From Papilionanthe hookeriana x Papilionanthe teres (Eukaryota > Streptophyta > Magnoliopsida > Asparagales > Orchidaceae), in the NCBI GenBank assembly GCA_022702705.1, contig CM040427.1, forward strand, positions 77,801,283 through 77,865,282: 64,000 nt of DNA, given 5' to 3'. This document shows positions 63,506 through 64,000 of this stretch, one piece after another. Position numbers and translations under genes: made by a program. The notes below the pieces were generated by a model that was not told where the DNA came from, searched no databases, and saw nothing but the letters and a program-made list of their open reading frames with translations. The first letter of the stretch is position 1, and every line of letters begins with the position of its first letter.

Positions 63506-64000
63506 CACTATTTCATCTCTGCAAGATGGTGCGACTTTTTTAATTTGCCAAAATTTAGGAACTCAGATTTATATTTATATTTATTTAGATTTTCAAAATG
63601 AGTCACACAATTAACACAAGTATACATATCGCTCAAGTAATAAAAAGTTCTAATGGAGTCCTAGATATCGATTCCACAGTGAGGCAATTAATTTCAAGGC
63701 GTAGCACAAAAATCACTATTCAAATCACAACACAATTGCAAGTAATTTTGATTTTTGAAATAGACGCAAACAGTAAAAGTTAATATTACTACTAAAGTAC
63801 GCAATAACAAGTTAAACTAACACAAAAAACTAAATTTATAACTAAACACAGTTGCAAGAAAGAGTCTTCCTCCTTTTCAATGTTAATGTGTTGATTATTG
63901 TGATATAGATCAGTGATGCAAATGTATTATGCCAAATAGAAGCAATCCTATTCTTTACCCATATTTCAGCGTATAAAAAAAATTGGCTAGTCTTAAATTT
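63503..64000 (-). mobile_element. Athila-type LTR, minus strand, runs off the window
   Basis: It begins TGACACTATTTC, the same TGACAC terminus as the solo LTR at 2535. It has the landmark CACAAGTATACATATCG at 63,615, 112 bp from the end, then CAAGTAATA, and a GTCCTAGATATCGATTCCAC block equivalent to the reverse complement of the 5' LTR near 54,905-54,950. Only the first 498 bp are visible, so it could be a solo LTR or the 3' LTR of a complete minus-strand element beyond the edge. Confidence 0.72.

Overview
This window is nuclear DNA of a flowering plant. It carries one conserved eukaryotic gene with spliceosomal introns, set in a dense, nested landscape of plant transposable elements: Ty3/gypsy Tat and Athila lineages, an RTE-type LINE, a PIF/Harbinger-like DNA element and MITEs. 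I see no bacterial, organellar, rRNA, tRNA or CRISPR features, and I do not assign a species.

Layout: (1) 1-13,380 is a decayed minus-strand Tat-lineage gypsy element. Its gag, protease, reverse transcriptase, RNase H and integrase remnants read from right to left. They are followed by 6 kb of 3' non-coding DNA made of several unrelated tandem repeats. A 2.6 kb PIF/Harbinger-like element (8453-11031, TTA target duplication) and an Athila-type solo LTR (2535-4107) are inserted in it. (2) 13,597-48,494 is the only convincing host gene: a six-exon, 677-residue nuclear R3H plus double G-patch protein of the SQS1 type. Its third intron is about 24.2 kb and holds a LINE with a perfect 16-bp target duplication, a minus-strand gypsy fragment, and an 11.6 kb LTR element. 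That LTR element has a further 5.3 kb insertion inside its left LTR. (3) 48,495-53,427 is downstream spacer, then the 3' part of another Tat-type element. It has pol remnants on the minus strand and an opposite-strand ORF with its own TATA box, a 13-bp x 32 minisatellite leader and a canonical intron. (4) 53,428-63,502 is a plus-strand Athila element (5' LTR, tRNA-Asp-like primer site, gag, protease, RT, RNase H, integrase, extra ORF region), full of stops and frameshifts. It is cut at 63,503 by a minus-strand Athila-type LTR that runs off the window.

The host gene probably works in nuclear RNA processing or ribosome biogenesis: R3H binds single-stranded nucleic acid, and G-patches activate DEAH helicases. 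The transposons are mostly dead. The most unusual material is the pair of Tat-type elements carrying opposite-strand, intron-containing transcription units with their own promoter-like sequences, and the strictly phased 13-bp minisatellite in one of their leaders.
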